A DNA stretch of 64,000 bases from Owenia fusiformis (Eukaryota > Annelida > Polychaeta > Sabellida > Oweniidae). The stretch spans positions 35,519,759-35,583,758 of the forward strand of contig CAIIXF020000009.1 in NCBI GenBank assembly GCA_903813345.2. The letters are read 5' to 3'. A program made the position numbers and the translations under genes. The notes under the pieces are model-generated. The model was not told the DNA's origin and searched no databases. It saw nothing but the letters and a program-made list of their open reading frames with translations. Below are positions 22,700 to 35,451 of this stretch, piece by piece. Every line of letters starts with the position of its first letter. The first letter of the stretch is position 1.

Positions 22700-22915
22700 C
22701 AGGGTGGGCCAAAAAAAACGTTCATATATTTTTATTTCGATACAACTTTTTTGAAAATTCATGGATTTCAATAAAATTTTGGCAGGATATGTAGAAATCA
22801 ATCTTACAATTGTTCCTGAAGTGGCATAAATGAATCTCTAGTTTTTTTGAGAAATACAAAAGGTAAACAGACACCAGGGGTCTATTTCAAAACGGACGTT
22901 TTTTGGTCCGCCCTT
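22700..22915. mobile_element. short mariner-like MITE
   Basis: Left end CAGGGTGGGCCAAAAAAAAC; right end is its approximate complement (GTTTTTTGGTCCGCCCT); TA at both edges. Truncated relatives occur at the same point in the other units (about 8561, 30484, 46372). Confidence 0.65.
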
Positions 22916-23022
22916 TATACAAATTTAAAGGGACAATGTTTTCGATATGATATGCTTTCGCATTGATAACGACCCGTTTATACTTATATACGCTTGAAAG
23001 TACATGACGAGAAAAAAATGTT

Positions 23023-23103
23023 AGCAGCGGTGGGATTCGAACCCACGCCTCCGAAGAGACTGGTGCCTTAAACCAGCGCCTTAGACCGCTCGGCCACGCT
23101 ACC
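23023..23103 (-). tRNA. tRNA-Leu, anticodon AAG
   Basis: 81 bases with an intact body and anticodon AAG. The last acceptor base is changed (GCTGCT in place of GCTGCC), giving a terminal G-U pair. A T7 terminator follows on the minus strand. Confidence 0.9.
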
Positions 23104-24127
23104 TGGGTGGGATATGGTGAATAAACACTATGATTTGTAAAGGCAAGTATGTTATGATAAAAAGTAGACTAACTATTTTTGGCAAACCCCCTTCACTAAC
23201 AAGAGTATAGTATCTACTGTCATGGATATGAGTTAAACTAGAACCTATAAATAGCTCAACTGGCTGGATCTCCACAAATGGGAGGGCATGTCATTTATTT
23301 TTGGCTTACTTCATGTTAATTTCCAATTTATAACTCATAACTTATATCATGAGCTCTCAAGAGGAAGCCCATGACAAAATCGCATGGAATTTAAGCCATC
23401 CGGTCGCAGATTCTAAACTTAACAAAAACCTTATAAAAATCCCTCAGAACTAAAATAATTGTGAGTTGCAATCATCTTATTTTAAAGGGGCAATAAGGAC
23501 TGTAGAGAAAATAGGAAAGTTTTTTCATTTTTTCTGAGCTATCAAGGCAACATTTGGTTTAACATCTTCTTTGACATACCTATTTTCTTAAAATGTATGG
23601 ATAAATTATCAATTTCAGCATTAAGAAGTGTAAATTCAGTTCAAAGCTTCAAAAGGGGACTTCCACTTTTATATTTTTAAGATCCACCATGTTTCAAGAG
23701 GAATATCAGCTCAAATAATGTTTATCTAGGGGATTTCTTTGTAGATAATAAAAATAGATGTTAGTCTTGATGAAATATCCAAACTTAAATATATTTTGAC
23801 ACTGGTCCATGATCGTTGAATGACCCCTCTGCACTAATTATTGCACCTTTAAATTAGATAAAACCTTTGAACTGGCTTTCGAACTTTGAACAAGCACTAC
23901 ATTGAAGATTTTCATCTCTGTGTTAGGGCGCTGGTTTTAGGCACCATTCCATTCTCAAAACAAGCAGCTTTTATCATATTGCATCATTATATATTCAATG
24001 ATCTAAATCAACTTTAATCTCATGTGAATTTTTTGTACTAAAGACTGGGTCGGAGTCCTAGGATGGTTACTGGGCAGTCAAAATGATCAGAGAGTGAATA
24101 AGTTGGATTAAAGTTGATAAAATTGTT
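23104..24127. other. spacer between paired tRNA genes
   Basis: Matches the 9156-9853 spacer, with about 350 extra bp near 23480-23850 not seen in the other units and of no recognised type. No gene. Confidence 0.5.
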
Positions 24128-24207
24128 GGCAGCGGTGGGATTCGAACCCACGCCTCAATGAGACTGGTGCCTAAAACCAGCGCCTTAGACCGCTCGGCCA
24201 CGCTACC
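24128..24207 (-). tRNA. tRNA-Leu, anticodon UAG
   Basis: 80 bases, all stems intact, anticodon UAG, T4 terminator. Confidence 0.95.
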
Positions 24208-24320
24208 TCTTATGAATGTGAAATCCTTGTGTTTAATTTTTCAATAGAGAGATGAATCATAGTGACATGATTATATTAATAAGCATTGATTGAAATGCTT
24301 TTCTGTTTTGTAAATACTGG

Positions 24321-24440
24321 CCTCCCAGACTTCCAACAACTCGAACATCAGTTCTGATACCGCGAACTACGTTCCTTGCACTCGAACCACGATTCTTACA
24401 CCGCGAACGTGAAATTTCTGACCGTGCACCACCATTTCCT
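24321..24440. mobile_element. left-end fragment of the 4.6-kb TIR element
   Basis: Corresponds to the first ~110 bp of the element at 31954-36540 (GGCCTCCCAGACTTCCAAC...), at the same spacer position. The remainder of the element is missing, which suggests internal deletion after duplication. Confidence 0.65.
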
Positions 24441-24528
24441 TGAAATTTGAATGGAAAGGATGAATCATCGTGCTAATTGCTAAGAACAGCGATTGATATT
24501 TGAGATACTTTACACTTTATAAAAATAG

Positions 24529-24947
24529 TACCGTGGGTACTGGGCTCACATGGTGTTGCTCAAAAGTAAATGATGGCTAAAATGGCAGAAAATAAAGAAA
24601 AATTGATGAAATATTTTGTCGATTTTTTGTAACAACATTATTTCATACAACTACTCTTTATAGTGACATGGATTTTACAATGCAGGACACCTGGAATTAT
24701 TTGTAAAGCTAGGAAAAGGGCCAAAGGTGAATTCTGCGATTTGAAAATAGGGGAGCTTTTGAACCAGGAGTCATGGGGGTTTTTCTATATTGATGTTGAA
24801 CAAAAATAACTTAAAACGGGAATCCTGTTGACAAGGGTTATAAAACTGGCCTATTGTTGTCAGACGGACAGACAGACGGACAGACAGACGGACAGACGGA
24901 CAGACAAGTGAGTGATTTCAATAGCTCACCATGTGAGCTAAAAAAAG
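24529..24947. mobile_element. Helentron-like non-autonomous element, short-tail copy
   Basis: Inserted in a spacer that is continuous near 52510-52525. The left part has GGGCTCACATGGTG and the right part CACCATGTGAGCT. Before the right end stands about 45 bp of mixed GACA/GACG tetranucleotides. A body plus tetranucleotide tail of this kind is known from Helentron-derived elements (mini-me of flies, pearl of bivalves). The class assignment is my inference. Confidence 0.55.
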
Positions 24948-25311
24948 TACTACCTATATAACACCCAGAGATGTGATATATTTTTATTTGTTATATAATG
25001 TTAATTATGTAGCACAGCACAAAGTTAATTTGAAAAATGAAGACTTATTATATTTTCATTAAATCCATGAGAAAGATTCATCAAGTTAGTAATTAGTAAC
25101 AGCAGGTGATTGTTGCCGGTGTGAAAGAAATTATGGTCCCCCAGGGATTATGGTCCTCCCTTTTAAAGGCCCTTCCTGGCCCTGATTGTGTATAAGATAA
25201 TGAGGGAAAGAGGTGTATTTAGGTCACCATATAAATCAATGGAGAGTAGGACCATAATTTGATAGGACCTCCTACCCTTTTACACCTGCTTTGTTTGTTT
25301 GCATTTGTTAA

Positions 25312-27033
25312 GGTATGAGGTTCCATATCCATCCGCCAAAAGGTATACAGTCCATTTAAAAACTTATGGTTTTGTTCTAAATAACGCCATAGTTGGCTTC
25401 TAGGGTACCTCGTATGCCACTATTTGGTATCAAAATAAAGAGGATGAGTTCAACTTTCATTTGAATTACGAAAATAGCGATGTAGATCAAAAATAGTCCC
25501 GACGTGAGCATGTTTACTACGCGTTTGCCAATCATATCAGAATTGAGGAAGTGGTAGCAAACGCGAGTCACAATAAATGGACGCTGATATCTCAAAAAGT
25601 AACCTGACTCCCTATAATTTGATGTAGATCAATCGAACCCCTATATGAACAGGTGCATTTTGATATATAACACTATTGGGGGTAAGCGTTTTATAGTTGG
25701 TCACGAACGCCATATGTGCAAAGTATTGTTATGAATTTTCGAATTTGGTGTTGGATTACGGTACTCATACCTTAATATGAGGCCTAAAATTGTCTGCTAG
25801 TTGGCCAGAGACCAATATTCTAGCAGATTTTGAGAACAGAATCGATTTTTTCGTTCTGCGTAGGGCAAACAATGATTTGAAATCACTTTCAACCATTCTG
25901 TGAGTATAAGAATGGTCATAAGAGGCCCGTGGAGGGTCTGGAATGAAAGAAAGCCCTCTGAAATTCCGTCAAAATTGCAGGTTATTTCTTCATTTTTTGC
26001 TAAAATTACATGATTTTCAGGGCCCATATCTCAGTGAAATTGCTACAATGTAGCGATTTTTCATTTTTACAGGCTAGATACACGTGTCAGGTCGACAGAA
26101 ACAGTAAGCATGTGTGATTTTCAAATTGCTACAATAAATAGCAATATTTATTTCAAAATACAGGTGTGAGGCAAACTGCAATGTAGTTAGATTTGGGCGA
26201 AAATGGCCAAATTTCAGTCAAAATCCTCGGGACACAGGCCCTTTGTCTTAGATTTAGTCAATGATGCAACTCTTAGTAGAAGGTGTGCCATATAGGGAAT
26301 GAAAGCTGTTTGTCAGACGTATCATTTTCTTCAATAAACTCAGAGATAGTCAGGTTAGATTTGTGACGTCACAGTGGCAAAGTTAGACCAGCATATTTAG
26401 ACGTATTTGGGGTAGGGCAAATTAACCCTTTCTAGCCTAAATGGATAAATTTTTCACATATTCAGCCAGTTCCGACGTTTTTATGCATTTTTGAACTTGA
26501 AATGATATTTTCTGCCAAAAAAAGTTGCAGAGACAAAAATCAGTGTGATGTCATAACACATTAAGGTATGAGGTTCCATATCCATCCGCCAAAATGTATG
26601 ACCCCTATATAGTCCATTTAAAAACTTATGGTTTTGTTCTAAATAACGCCATAGTTGGCTTCTTGGGTACCTAGTATGCCACTATTTGGTATCAAAATAA
26701 AGAGGCGGAGTTCAACTTTCATTTGAATTACGAAAATAGCGATGTAGATCAAAAATAGTCCCGACGTGAGCATGTTTACTACGCGTTTGCCCATCATATC
26801 AGAATTGAGGAAGTGGTAGCAAACGCGAGTCACAATAAATGGACGCTGATATCTCAAAAAGTAACCTGACTCCCTATAATTTGATGTAGATCAATCGAAC
26901 CCCTATATGAACAGGTGCATTTTGATATATAATACTATGGGGGGTAAGCGTTTTATAGTTGGTCACGAACGCCATATGTGCAAAGTATTGTTATGAATTT
27001 TCGAATTTGGTGTTGGATTACGGTAATCATACC
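25312..27033. mobile_element. TTAA-flanked composite element, 1.72 kb
   Basis: TTAA precedes and follows it; the sister spacer at 40613-40616 has a single TTAA in the same context (TTTGTTAATACACTGG). The ends are two direct copies of a sub-element (25312-25771 and 26565-27033), each with short inverted tips GGTATGA/TCATACC and its own TTAA edges. The 0.8-kb middle has no recognised coding content. TTAA duplication is typical of piggyBac-type movement. Confidence 0.8.
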
Positions 27034-27450
27034 TTAATACACTGGTGATCCACTCGATTACGCTGGTTACCAAAACGGTTCGTTTCGGTAACAAAATGTT
27101 GGAACATTGAAGCTACGATTTTTCTTTTTTCCTTATTTTACATCTTGTAGGCAGAACTCTCACGACATTTTTAATACAAACGTGTATCGGTAACATATGT
27201 TTAAGAAAATTTACACATTTGCGAACAATAAGTTCAGAAGACAACAGAATCGTCGATTTAATTCCTCACGTGCCCTTTAGTTACAGAAACAGTATTTCGA
27301 AAACAAGTTAAGATCAACGTTTCTGTAACTTAAGTGAGGCATATAACACAATGACACACATTATGAATATCAGTTATCTGGTTTTTATTTTATTTTTTTA
27401 TTTTTTATTTTTTTCTATGAATGTTCATCTCTCTGGTAGTAATGTACAAA

Positions 27451-28040
27451 GTTGTTGATTTTCTTTCTCAGAGATATTTATTTTTATTTTTGACGTTATT
27501 TTTGAGGGTCACCTTATCTTCCAATGGACAGATAGCTTCAGCCATTTTGGAACACTCTATCAATAAAGAACATGAAATAAATTGGACAAGTCTATCGGTT
27601 ATTGATAATGAAAAACACTGGTTAAAAAGAAAAATCAAAGAAGCAATCCATATTAAACTTAAAAGTCCAGAATTAAACAGGGATCAGGGTTACACACTGG
27701 ATCCCGTCTATTTTAAGATGTTATAGTTTATATATTCATATTCATAATGTCTTAGTGTCGTTTCTAGGTGGTATGTTGTGTAATACCTTAGTAACGTTTT
27801 TAATTGTATATTACATCATTGAAGCTTTCTATGGTAACGGTTGCGATTTCTCAATTAATTGTTTAATTGTAACATCAATGAAGTTTTCTATAGTAACGGT
27901 TGCTATTTGTCTCATTGTTATGTAATAATTAATTATTTCAGTTTGATTCAAATATAATTTTATTTCTGAAGAAGTAGGATGGACATCCTACGAAACGTCA
28001 AAAATAAAAATAAATATCTCTGAGAAAGAAAATCAACAAC
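27451..28040 (+). mobile_element. Penelope-like element fragment inside a 45-bp inverted repeat
   Basis: A perfect 45-bp inverted repeat (27451-27495 and 27996-28040) encloses a coding tail that ends at 27726. Its residues fit the C-terminal GIY-YIG endonuclease end of Penelope-like retroelements: EHSINKEHEINW, then KRKIKEAIHIK and LNRDQGY. Past the stop is an 18-bp palindrome GTAGGATGGACATCCTAC. The reverse transcriptase is absent, so it is a 5'-truncated relic. Confidence 0.75.
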
Positions 28041-28772
28041 TCTGGTTTTTCTTGTTTTTCTTGTTGCATATCAAGGTCAAAAAAGTAACATATTCAAAGT
28101 GAAACTTACACGCGCCTAGTGAATTAATGAATTTACTAAAAAAATCCTGTATTGCCTTTCAAATTTTTTACTTTACTGCGCCCGCTATTCTCTTCCTTCG
28201 CCTATACGGGGTTTTGATAACAATATTCTACAAAGTGCTTAATGAGTCTATTTTATGTCTGTTAGAACACTAGGAATATATGTGGAATGTAGTTTGACGA
28301 CGCCAAGGCTTATATAACATAGTTATTTTCTTTTATAGAGGTTATTTTGAAATGCCACATCGCATTTCTAAGAATTGAAACTGTTCCACTGGGATAATGA
28401 ACACGTCAGGGATAAACAAATAAACAAATTGTTGAAAATGTAAATGTACACATTTATATTGATCATCAAGTCATTCACAATGTAATTCTAAGGAGATCAA
28501 ATACGTATGGAAATCGCATTAATACACTTTTTGTTGGTGCCCTTGGAACTTTCCAATATTTCCTGCCTTCTTTAATTTGGAGTAGCGAACGGTGTTTATT
28601 TGAAAGGCGTATTGTTTGCAACCAATTCACAGGTAAAGTATCATAATATGATTTTTCCAGGATTGTCACTTTGTCCACAATATTGGGATTGCTTGCATTA
28701 CAACATCGATTTCTGAGTATAAACTCCACCAAGTTCACTTTACTGGTTTTCAAGAGCATGAAGAATTCATTT
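28041..28772. other. duplicated flank with empty site of the AAT-flanked element
   Basis: Matches 41000-41133 joined directly to 44020-44640. The join near 28222 is the unoccupied target of the elements at 17253 and 41134. No gene. Confidence 0.55.
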
Positions 28773-30307
28773 TTATTTCTTATGTTTTGATAGTAGCTGC
28801 TGTAGTTGTGGTTGAAATATCTTGTCCTGGAACAACAAAATCAAACATTTGGAGAATATGAACATCATAAATTTCAGTTGCATATATCCGTATGAATTTT
28901 TATATAAAACAATAACTCCAAATTTCCTTTAATTTTTGGAGATCTTACAAATATCACTCACAGTTGTTACACAAGAAAAAGTCTGATCAGCTATATACCT
29001 TAATGACTCGCAACAGAATTCATGAACTCATAAGGATGGTATGACTCCACCAATAACTTACATCTTGTGATACGATTGGACATGGAATGGCCCTCTGTAG
29101 AATCTCAATAGCTTTGTCAACCTTTTTCTGGTCAATCATTGCCTACAAGAAACAGAATCCATCACATAAATCTGACCTATTCACGGGGAATTTCTAAGGA
29201 ACGCAAAGCCATGTGATACCATAAATGTATTTTACATTACCATTACCCTGGCATCATCGGGGCATACCCACACGGTATGATGGCTACGCCAGGGGCTATA
29301 TTATCTTGGATTCTGCCCGTTTTATAAGTTTCTGCCTCTTTGTCTTATTGGTATTTTGACTAAACTTTATGACGTGTCTGTTTGAGATTTAAAAGTGGCA
29401 TATCTTCTGAAAATGATGATCGCCTGTTTACGATTTCCGAAAGTTACAATTAGAATTCAGTACCTTTGCTAAGTAGAATGAATTTTCCTTCCATTCTGGC
29501 CATATTCATTAGCTTTGAGGAGGTCTTCAACTCCTTCAGGGACAGTTGCTGTTGGTGGTGTCGCGAAAAATGTTGCTGCAAGTTTCCTTTCTATCCAGCT
29601 AAGGGACGCCACCTATAAAAATCAAAGCGTTCAATAAGTTACTTTTTGCTGTTTGACTTTATTAGACACATTGATCTATATATTTCATATGAGAGCAACA
29701 CCACACTACAGGGTGCCAAATAAATATGCCCCCCTTAATTTCAAAGGGATAAACGTTTGTGCATAAAATTGCATCCAGTTGAGCTAGTCATTTGAAACTT
29801 CTTGTAGAGTTGCTCCATGAAGCCTAGTTTTAATGTACTAATGAACAATTCAGATATCATGCAGATAGAAAAGTTATGCAACATTATGTGGATGTTAAAG
29901 CCAGTGGGGTGAGAATATATTTATTTGACACCCTGTACAAAACAAATGAATTATATCACACCACATTAAAGCATACAATTACGTTCGTGTGAAACTATAC
30001 ACACTAATAGGGAGGTAAAGCTACACGTACGCGTTCTAAGCGAACTTGAACGTGAACTTGTGATATTACGACTCCTGCAATCACCGTCATTCTCTCAATT
30101 GAATTTTTCTTGTACCGATATACTCAATCGGGCAAATAAATACGACGAAAGGAAGAACGGAAGTCTAGAGATGCTACACTTTCAAGGCAAGTACAAGTTA
30201 AAAATGTGTAGTTACAACCTCCAAATTACCTCAAGGCACCATCGTCCTCTCAGATAATACGCCACTGGGTCATCAGGATTCAGTGAAATAGCCTTGTCAA
30301 TTCGTTC
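28773..30307 (-). pseudogene. RMDN tail cassette III (E8-E11), frameshifted
   Basis: Exon-like blocks at 30307-30230, 29612-29464, 29142-29062 and 28826-28773 match E8-E11. The E9 block is 149 nt rather than 150: one T is missing in the run near 29504 (plus strand CATATTCATT, where the others have CATATTTCATT). This shifts frame after KAN and soon gives a stop. The other three exons and all splice borders are intact, so the damage looks recent. Confidence 0.8.
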
Positions 30308-30876
30308 CTACAAACATGAGAAACACGTATATGAAAATGAACGAAATATAGTATAATATGTTAAAACGTTTTTTAAAATATATTTGGATGATCATGACTG
30401 GTCAGTGATCATAACCAAACTAGAAAAGTATTTGAATCTTACTTCTCTCTATTGTTATATTAAAGATCGAATAAGAAAAAATACAGGGTGGGCCAAAAAA
30501 ACGTTAACATTTTTTTTATTTCGATACAACTTTTTTGAAAATTCATGGATTTCAATAAAATGTTGGCAGGATATGTAGAAATCAATCTTACAATTGTTCC
30601 TGAAGTGGCATAAATGAATCTCTAGGTTTTTTGAGAAATACAAAATCACATAACATGTGGACAAAAATATCTAGAATAAACTATATGACCTGAATCGATT
30701 GAAATTAAATAATTTCACAATATGACACAAATGGTATATCACATCAGATGTACAAATATTAAGTTGCCATGTCATATTTCCATTAAAAGATTATACACTC
30801 TTATTGTAGTATCAGGCCATGTCACTAGATGTTTTGTAAATACTACACCATACAAAACCAAACGGTATCGAACAAA

Positions 30877-30953
30877 GGCGGTGAGATTCAAACCCACGCC
30901 TCAATGAGACTGGTGCCTAAAACCAGTGCCTTAGACCACTCGGCCATCCTACC
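30877..30953 (-). pseudogene. tRNA-Leu(UAG) pseudogene
   Basis: Sister of 148-224, with the same damaged T loop and shortened 3' end. It is followed, as there, by a better tRNA-Leu copy about 70 bp away. Confidence 0.8.
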
Positions 30954-31022
30954 TGATAGGTTCATTGAAAATCAGTTAAATACTACAGCATAGAAAACCA
31001 AACGGTATCGTACAAAAGGTAT

Positions 31023-31103
31023 GGCAGCGGTGGGATTCGAACCCCCGCCTCCGAAGAGACTGGTGCCTTAAACCAGCGCCTTAGACCGCTCGGCCACGCT
31101 ACC
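31023..31103 (-). tRNA. tRNA-Leu, anticodon AAG (one T-stem mismatch)
   Basis: 81 bases with anticodon AAG. The T stem reads GGGGG against CCCAC, creating one G-A mismatch next to an intact TTCGAAT loop. A T4 terminator is present. It is probably transcribed; stability may be lowered. Confidence 0.8.
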
Positions 31104-31761
31104 TGAAAATGTTGGGTAAACACTATGATTTCTAAAGGCAAGTATGTTATGATAAATAGTAGACTAACTATTTTTGGCAAACCCCCTTCACTAACAAGAG
31201 TATTCACTGTCATGGATATGAGTTAAAGTAGAACATATAAATGCTCAACTGGCTGAATCTCCACAAATGGGAGGGCATGTCACTTATTTTTGTCTTACTT
31301 CATGTTAATTTCCAATTTATAACTCATAACTTATATCATGAGCTCTCAAGAGAAAGCCCATGAAAAATCGCATGAAATTAAAGCCACCTGGTCATAGATT
31401 CTAAACTTAACAAAATCCTTATAAAAATCGCTCAGAACTATAATAATTGTGATTTGCAATCATCTTATTTTAAATTAGATAAAACCTTTGAACTGGCTTC
31501 CGGACTTTGAACAAGTACTACATTGAAGATTTTCATCTCTGTGTTATAGGGCGCTGGTTTTAGGCACCATTCCATTCTCAAAACAAGCAGCTTTCATCAT
31601 ATTGCATCATTATATATTCAATGATCTAAATCAACTTTAATCTCATGTGAATTTTTTGTACTAAAGACTGGGTCGGAGTCCTTGGATGGTTACTAGGCAG
31701 TCAAAATGTTCAGATGAGTGAATAAATTGGATTAAAGTTGATAAAATTGATAAAAATTGAT

Positions 31762-31841
31762 GGCAGCGGTGGGATTCGAAGCCACGCCTCGATGAGACTG
31801 GTGCCTAAAATCAGCGCTTTAGACCGCTCGGCCACGCTACC
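31762..31841 (-). pseudogene. tRNA-Leu(UAG) copy with damaged stems
   Basis: 80 bases with the UAG anticodon kept. The anticodon stem (CTGAT against ACCAG) and T stem (GTGGC against CCCAC) each carry a mismatch, and the D-arm end is changed. Confidence 0.7.
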
Positions 31842-32441
31842 TCTTCGAGTCTGGCACCCTTGTGTTAAATTTTTTAATAGAGAGATGAATCATAGTGACA
31901 TGATTATATTAATAAGCATTGATTGCTTGAAATGCTTTTCTGTTTTGTAAATACAGGCCTCCTAGACTTCCAACAACGCGAACATCAGTTCTGATACCGC
32001 GAACTACGTTCGAACCACGATTCTTACACCGCGAACGTGAAATCTCTGACCGCGCACCACCATTTCCTTGTTTCCGAACATATTTCTTGAACCTCCACAG
32101 AGGGCCGTAACCGCGAACAATTTGTACATAATACATCCGGGTGTTTGGGATTCCAAGTTATATGCCAATATGTAGTGACGTGTGATAGCTGTGGTGGACC
32201 AGAAACTGTCTCCGACGTCCATTTTTGTAACGGTCAAAGATTAGACAGATAAATTACTCTTAGCCCTTACCATAATAGTGGGCAATGCATTGTTATTTTC
32301 CTGTATGTAAAATGTTAATCATACAAGCTCTAAGTGGGCGGGGGCAACATTTTAAAGTTAAGTTTCTATCTAAACCTTTTACAGGGATAGAAGCTACAGA
32401 TATAGCACAAGCATACTGGAAAATCAGGAGAATTGTACATA

Positions 32442-35400
32442 CAAGGGTAGTATCCAAAGCCCCGTCATGATTCAAAAGTCGCGAGCAAGTTCCCGCTGAA
32501 ATCACGAGCAAAGTCCTTTTTATTTAATTTATCTGGAAATATGTACCAAAAATGTAAGAATACGGATTACTGTTCCTTGATACCTTAGGGTTACTTTCAG
32601 AACAGGTATATCTACACAAACAGTGACATGTTAGATAACTATTTTTACTGACATGGAAGAAACGGGCGTTAATATGCGTGTTTGCATAATTTACTGTTAA
32701 CATATTACTTTTATCGTTAAAATAGAGATAAGAACTACGATATACATACCTCATTATGAATATTGGATCAACATTGTATGTATTGATAAGTTAGTTTAAA
32801 AAAACATCCACTGTGGGGGGTGAAATACATCGTTGAAGGTGTCCCAGTGGCCCCGCTGAAATTATGACGAAGCCCCGCTGAAAACATGAGGAGGTCCCGC
32901 TGAAACCAGGAGCAGAATTCACGAGTACCCGCTTCGATCACGAGGAAAGCTTCATTACTATCACATAAGATATTGAGGTTCTTCACATAAACGTATGCGA
33001 AGACCAAGTTAAGTATTTCTATATATACTGTTTCATTCTAGGGCCACGTTTCAAATGTTTCTATTGCAACTTCAAGTCACCAGAGATTTAGTCAGACATT
33101 TTATAGAATTGCATTCTTACCAAAATGTATGGGATAAAGATGGATATCATTTCAAGACAACTTAATGGAAGCATGGGAATGAGCCTTGTATTAAACAGAC
33201 ACCCCAAGTTGCAAGAAGATGAAATTTAGAGAGAAAGGAGAACCACAAAGTCTCCATGATAATTCAGGTTCTACTTTTATAATTTAACAATAACATTCAA
33301 GTTTTTGTTTTTAAATATTTATTTAGATAATGTTTTGTTTTCCATACCTGATAAGGTTTCAGGGACATAGCAACCGGAATATATTCCATATCCGGGCAAA
33401 AATATTTTTCGTATGTCTCGCTCAAACGAGGATCCGGGACATATAAATCGTATGTCCCGCATAAGCTGTTTTCCTGGACATATTGTTACGCGGTAAACAC
33501 GATACAAATATATGTCATATTCCAGAACAAATATATTCACCTGCGGTGCATGGCATACTCACCTGCGGTGTATGGCATATTCTGCAAATGAGTATGACAT
33601 ATTCTGCAGGTGAGCATCAGGTATTTACTGAAATCAATGTATCACATATTCAATGCGGAATATGCCGTACTCACCTGCGGGATACGCCATATACCGCAGT
33701 TGAATATGGCATATTCACCCGTATCACAAATACCACGCAACCATGAATAAATTCCATATTCCGCGTAACACGTACGATGTTACGCGGAATATGGCATACA
33801 TTCATGGTTGTGCGGTATTTGTGATACGGGTGAATATGCCATACTCACCTGCAGTATATGGCATGTTCTGCAGGTGAGTATGCGATATTCCGCAGTGAAT
33901 ATGCGATAGATACATTGATTTCAGTGAATACCTGATAGTCACTTGCGGAATTTGCCATATACTGCAGGTGAAAATGACATATAAAGCAGGTGAAAACGTG
34001 ATAGAGAAAGCGTTGATTTGATTGGTAGCGAGAAGCGACTCTACATGTAAAACTATCTTGGATTACCAATATAGTCAGTGCTTTGAGTAATTATATATAA
34101 ATCCTGGATTTATTGAGTAAGTTTATCACGTGAGATTGCTGAGTGATACTTCTGCATTAATAGTTGATGCATTGTACTGTCGTTCGTTCAATCGATGCAA
34201 TTGACAATTGCGTACTTCCGTATGACGTTCTCATTGATTAGTGGGTATGCCATATACTGCAGCTGAATCTGTCATACACCGCAAGTGAATATGGCATATT
34301 TGTTGCAGAATATGACATATATTTGTATCTTGTTTACCGCGTAACACGTGCGTTTAACAGAACCTACGATTAATTGTTAATGATGAAATTATTTGATTAT
34401 TACTATTTTGGACTTATAATCGGACAATGTATGATGCGTACTTCGAGATAATAAAATAACATCATGCATTTTTGATTTAAGAACGCTGGTACTCCTTTGT
34501 TACTAACATGTAGCAGTGGATCCATAAATTGCCTTTTTAAACGTGTGCGCCATTGCTGCTGATTCGTCTAAGGTAGTGATATACTGAATTATAAGTGTAA
34601 TGTAACTTCAGTAAAATATAAATATATATTGCGTATTGCATACAAAGAAGAACGAGTTTTTTGAAACTTGTCAAAAGTCGTGGAATGGATTTAAATCTTC
34701 TCTTGGTAAATTTCTCGATGGAGTCAGGTCGAAATACTACTAAGAAACGATTTTGTTTGAATCATGCTCGTAGCCAGCTTTTGGTAAGGGGGGGGGGGGG
34801 GTTCTCGAACCAATAATAACGATGATAATGATATATGATATACATGTGCTGTGTAGAGTATCAATAATTAATATATCTATTACGTTTGCTACAGTTGTGA
34901 CAGATTTGAAAAGTCAAATCGGTCTTAACTCCATTTTGGAGAGCCAATTGCTCCTGATTTCAGCGGGACCTCCTCATGTTTTCAGCGGGGCCTCCTCATG
35001 TTTTCAGCGCCATCTTTAGTTTATTGCTCATGGTAGAAGCGGGGCCTTGGGGAATATGGTAAAGTCGGAATATATAATTTTTTGTGAAACTTTAGGAAGT
35101 GAAACTCACAATACCTTCATTTCATATTACTATGACCATATCAACTGAAGGGCAATGACCTTCTTCAGCTATAAAATATAGAAATATATAGATAAAGATT
35201 CAAGATGATACATTCTCTCTCCAATTATCAAATAACGAAACTCAGAACATCAGCTCGTGATACTTTTTTGCAGCAGTTGCTCTTTAGTATCAATATTATG
35301 TAATAATTGAGTAAAATTAAATGAAAACGCTTTGTACAACATACAATTTAAGTAAACAAAAGATAACCCTTCTTTTCTTTTAATTGCTCGCGATTTCAGC

Positions 35401-35451
35401 GGGAACTTGCTCGCGACTTCTAAATCATAACGGGGCTTTAGATACTACCCG
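32442..35451. mobile_element. 3.0-kb TIR element with 8-bp TGTACATA duplication
   Basis: Nested in the 31954-36540 element. The two ends share GGGTAGTATC.AAAGCCCCGT and then AGTCGCGAGCAAGTTCCCGC inward, with TGTACATA on both outer edges. Sub-terminal blocks repeat CCCGCTGAAA words in both orientations (32860-32940 and 34960-35050). The 8-bp duplication suits hAT-type elements; no transposase remains. Confidence 0.8.
33485..34345. mobile_element. foldback element made of ATATGCC/CACCTGC words
   Basis: Nested inside the 32442-35451 element. Ends: GTTACGCGGTAAACA and its complement. Both arms consist of repeated short words such as GGTGAATATGCCATA and ATTCTGCAGGTGAG. A GTTACGCGG palindrome stands in the middle (about 33758-33787). 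No coding content. Confidence 0.7.

Noticed and set aside
25312-27033. LTR retrotransposon, because of the direct terminal repeats of about 460 bp
   Set aside because: The repeats have inverted TTAA/GGTATGA tips of their own, no TG..CA ends, and no gag-pol or primer-binding site between them.
31909-32237. Minus-strand frames rich in R and G
   Set aside because: They lie in the terminal inverted repeat of a TIR element and are not kept in its other end or in the fragment at 24321.
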